The notes under the pieces were generated by a model. It saw only the letters and a list, made by a program, of their open reading frames with translations. It was not told the origin of the DNA and did not search any database. Source: DATBGZ01 sp036557785 (lineage in GTDB: Bacteria > Actinomycetota > Actinomycetes > Mycobacteriales > Micromonosporaceae). From it: DNA of 62,231 bases. Made by a program: the position numbers and the translations under genes. Location: positions 1 to 62,231 of the forward strand of contig DATBGZ010000069.1 of NCBI GenBank assembly GCA_036557785.1, in the 5' to 3' direction. This document shows, one piece after another, positions 61,242-62,231 of this stretch. The stretch's first letter is position 1, and each line of letters opens with the position of its first letter.

Positions 61242-62231
61242 GTGCTCTCTCTGGTGTTCCATGCCCTGCGGGCACGCCGTGCGCAGAGCCTGGTCATGTT
61301 CGTGCTCGCGATGCTCGCCGCGCTGGGCGCCTCGGCCGCGCCGTGGTTTCTTGCCTGGGGCGGCGATGCGGTCGCCCGGGCCAACCTCGTGTCGGCGCCG
61401 TTCTCGGACCGTGTCGTCATCGGCAACGGGTCGATCCAGTACCAGGCGGCCGGGCCGAGCCCGGTCCAGTTCACCCGGGAACAGGTGGCGCAGCACCTTG
61501 CGGTGCCGGGCGTCCAGACGCAGGTCGGGGCGCGGGTGCTCGCCTCGGTCAGCCCCGAACAGCCGGCAGGCTCCGCTCCCATCCCTCCGGCCGATGTCGT
61601 CTCCGCGGCGCTGTACCTGGTTTATCACGACGACGTATGTGAGCACGTGGTTTTCGTAGCAGGCGCCTGCCCGAACGGCCAGGGCGAGGTAGTGATCGCG
61701 CGGGCGGTCGCCGACCAGTTGGGTGTTGGCGTGGGCGACCCGGTGGTCTTCAAGGCCTTCCGACTGACCCACGACGCGGCGCTGCGAGTCGCCGGCATCT
61801 ATGAGCTGCCCGACCCGTACGAGGCGTACTGGAGCGGGACACAACTGCTGCCGGAGGTCGTGGGCGACCGGAGCACGGCCGATCCGGCGTTCGTGAGCGA
61901 GCAGACGTTGCTGGGCCTGCCGCTGGACGGCATGGACGTCGAGGCCCACATCCTGCTGCCCGACAGCGCCTTCACCGACGAGTCCGCGGGGCTGGGGCGG
62001 ACGCTGCGGCAGGCGGCGGCCGAACTGCACCAGCAGGGCATCGAACTGACGAGCAGCGCCACGAACCTCCTCAACCAGATCGCCGATGACCGATGGTTCG
62101 TGATGATCGGGGTTCAGGTCGCGGCGGTCCAGTTGGTGTTGCTCTGTTGGGTGGGGTTGTTCCTGGCGGTGCGGCATACCTCGCAGGAGCGGCGGTTGGA
62201 TATCGGGTTGTTCAAGTTGCGGGGTGCGCGG
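61242..62231 (+). CDS. FtsX/MacB-like ABC transporter permease, N-terminal part (cut by window end)
   Basis: An open frame of 330 codons reaching the window edge without a stop. It begins LSLVFHALRARRAQSLVMFVLAMLAALGASAAPWF, a cytoplasmic amphipathic start plus the first membrane helix of FtsX-type permeases. A large extracytoplasmic region of about 250 residues follows, then a second membrane segment (MIGVQVAAVQLVLLCWVGLFLAV). The frame ends in RRLDIGLFKLRGAR, the conserved cytoplasmic loop. GTG 61242 has AAGGACGGG upstream. It probably works with the ATPase encoded at 58.6 kb. Confidence 0.88.
   Translation, partial: MLSLVFHALRARRAQSLVMFVLAMLAALGASAAPWFLAWGGDAVARANLVSAPFSDRVVIGNGSIQYQAAGPSPVQFTREQVAQHLAVPGVQTQVGARVLASVSPEQPAGSAPIPPADVVSAALYLVYHDDVCEHVVFVAGACPNGQGEVVIARAVADQLGVGVGDPVVFKAFRLTHDAALRVAGIYELPDPYEAYWSGTQLLPEVVGDRSTADPAFVSEQTLLGLPLDGMDVEAHILLPDSAFTDESAGLGRTLRQAAAELHQQGIELTSSATNLLNQIADDRWFVMIGVQVAAVQLVLLCWVGLFLAVRHTSQERRLDIGLFKLRGAR

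Noticed and set aside
61186..61659. Short plus-strand frames in other phases at the start of the last gene
   Set aside because: The frame starting at GTG 61242 encodes an FtsX-like permease and stays open to the window end; the other phases are Arg/Cys-rich and end quickly.

Overview
The window is a 62 kb stretch of a high-GC actinobacterial chromosome. The gene order rho-rpmE-prfA-prmC-tsaC-phosphatase-atp operon, then DUF2550, PduO adenosyltransferase, murA, nucS, a Scy/FilP-type coiled-coil pair, mce-thiolase-meaB and a coenzyme B12 mutase follows the backbone I remember from Streptomyces and, in part, Mycobacterium. NucS instead of MutS/MutL, a C-to-D MurA, an F420/LLM oxidoreductase and paired polar-growth proteins all fit a filamentous or polar-growing actinomycete. 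The long intergenic palindromes suggest Micromonosporales, but that is only an inference.

Left block (1-24 kb), core genes. The end of rho and a membrane protein lead into rpmE (zinc-ribbon L31), which has a sequence-perfect SigR-type promoter. prfA, prmC, tsaC and a low-molecular-weight phosphatase follow, then the ATP synthase operon (a CTG-started AtpZ-like gene, atpI-B-E-F-H-A-G-D). The operon is broken after atpD by a perfect 21-bp inverted repeat and an opposite-strand membrane gene. atpC lies beyond these and encodes an epsilon subunit without its C-terminal helices. DUF2550, the cobalamin adenosyltransferase, murA, a stress membrane protein, an ABC-2 exporter, DUF4126, nucS and an aldehyde dehydrogenase follow. 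Two related 66-nt palindromic elements lie in this block.

Middle block (23.8-50.1 kb), accessory surface-glycan locus. It contains: a GNAT protein; an AMP-ligase / PLP-decarboxylase / acyl-carrier-protein / alpha-beta-hydrolase module like the one known from exosortase-A (PEP-CTERM) polysaccharide clusters; a glycosyltransferase; an acyltransferase-polysaccharide deacetylase fusion; a secreted beta-helix protein; a Wzz-like protein and a Wzy-like polymerase; a FemAB/BioF2-like transferase; a Wzx flippase; a Cys-rich protein with an internal duplication; a nucleotide-sugar cassette (epimerase, C-methyltransferase, cytidylyltransferase, PIG-L deacetylase, second methyltransferase); and, further on, a nucleotide-sugar dehydrogenase, a TagA/WecG transferase, an unknown probable-toroid protein and another GT2. 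Together these look like a Wzx/Wzy-type exopolysaccharide pathway whose repeat unit may carry an unusual acyl or aminoacyl decoration made on a dedicated carrier protein. No exosortase and no obvious priming glycosyltransferase are present in the window.

Right block (50.2-62.2 kb), backbone again: two DivIVA-domain coiled-coil proteins (Scy/FilP-like), an LLM oxidoreductase, a probable 2-oxoglutarate dioxygenase, methylmalonyl-CoA epimerase, acetyl-CoA acetyltransferase, MeaB, an ABC ATPase, a mutase whose substrate residues (Phe80, Gln198) mark it as isobutyryl-CoA mutase large subunit, and the start of an FtsX/MacB-like permease cut by the window edge. No rRNA, tRNA, CRISPR array or insertion sequence was seen.
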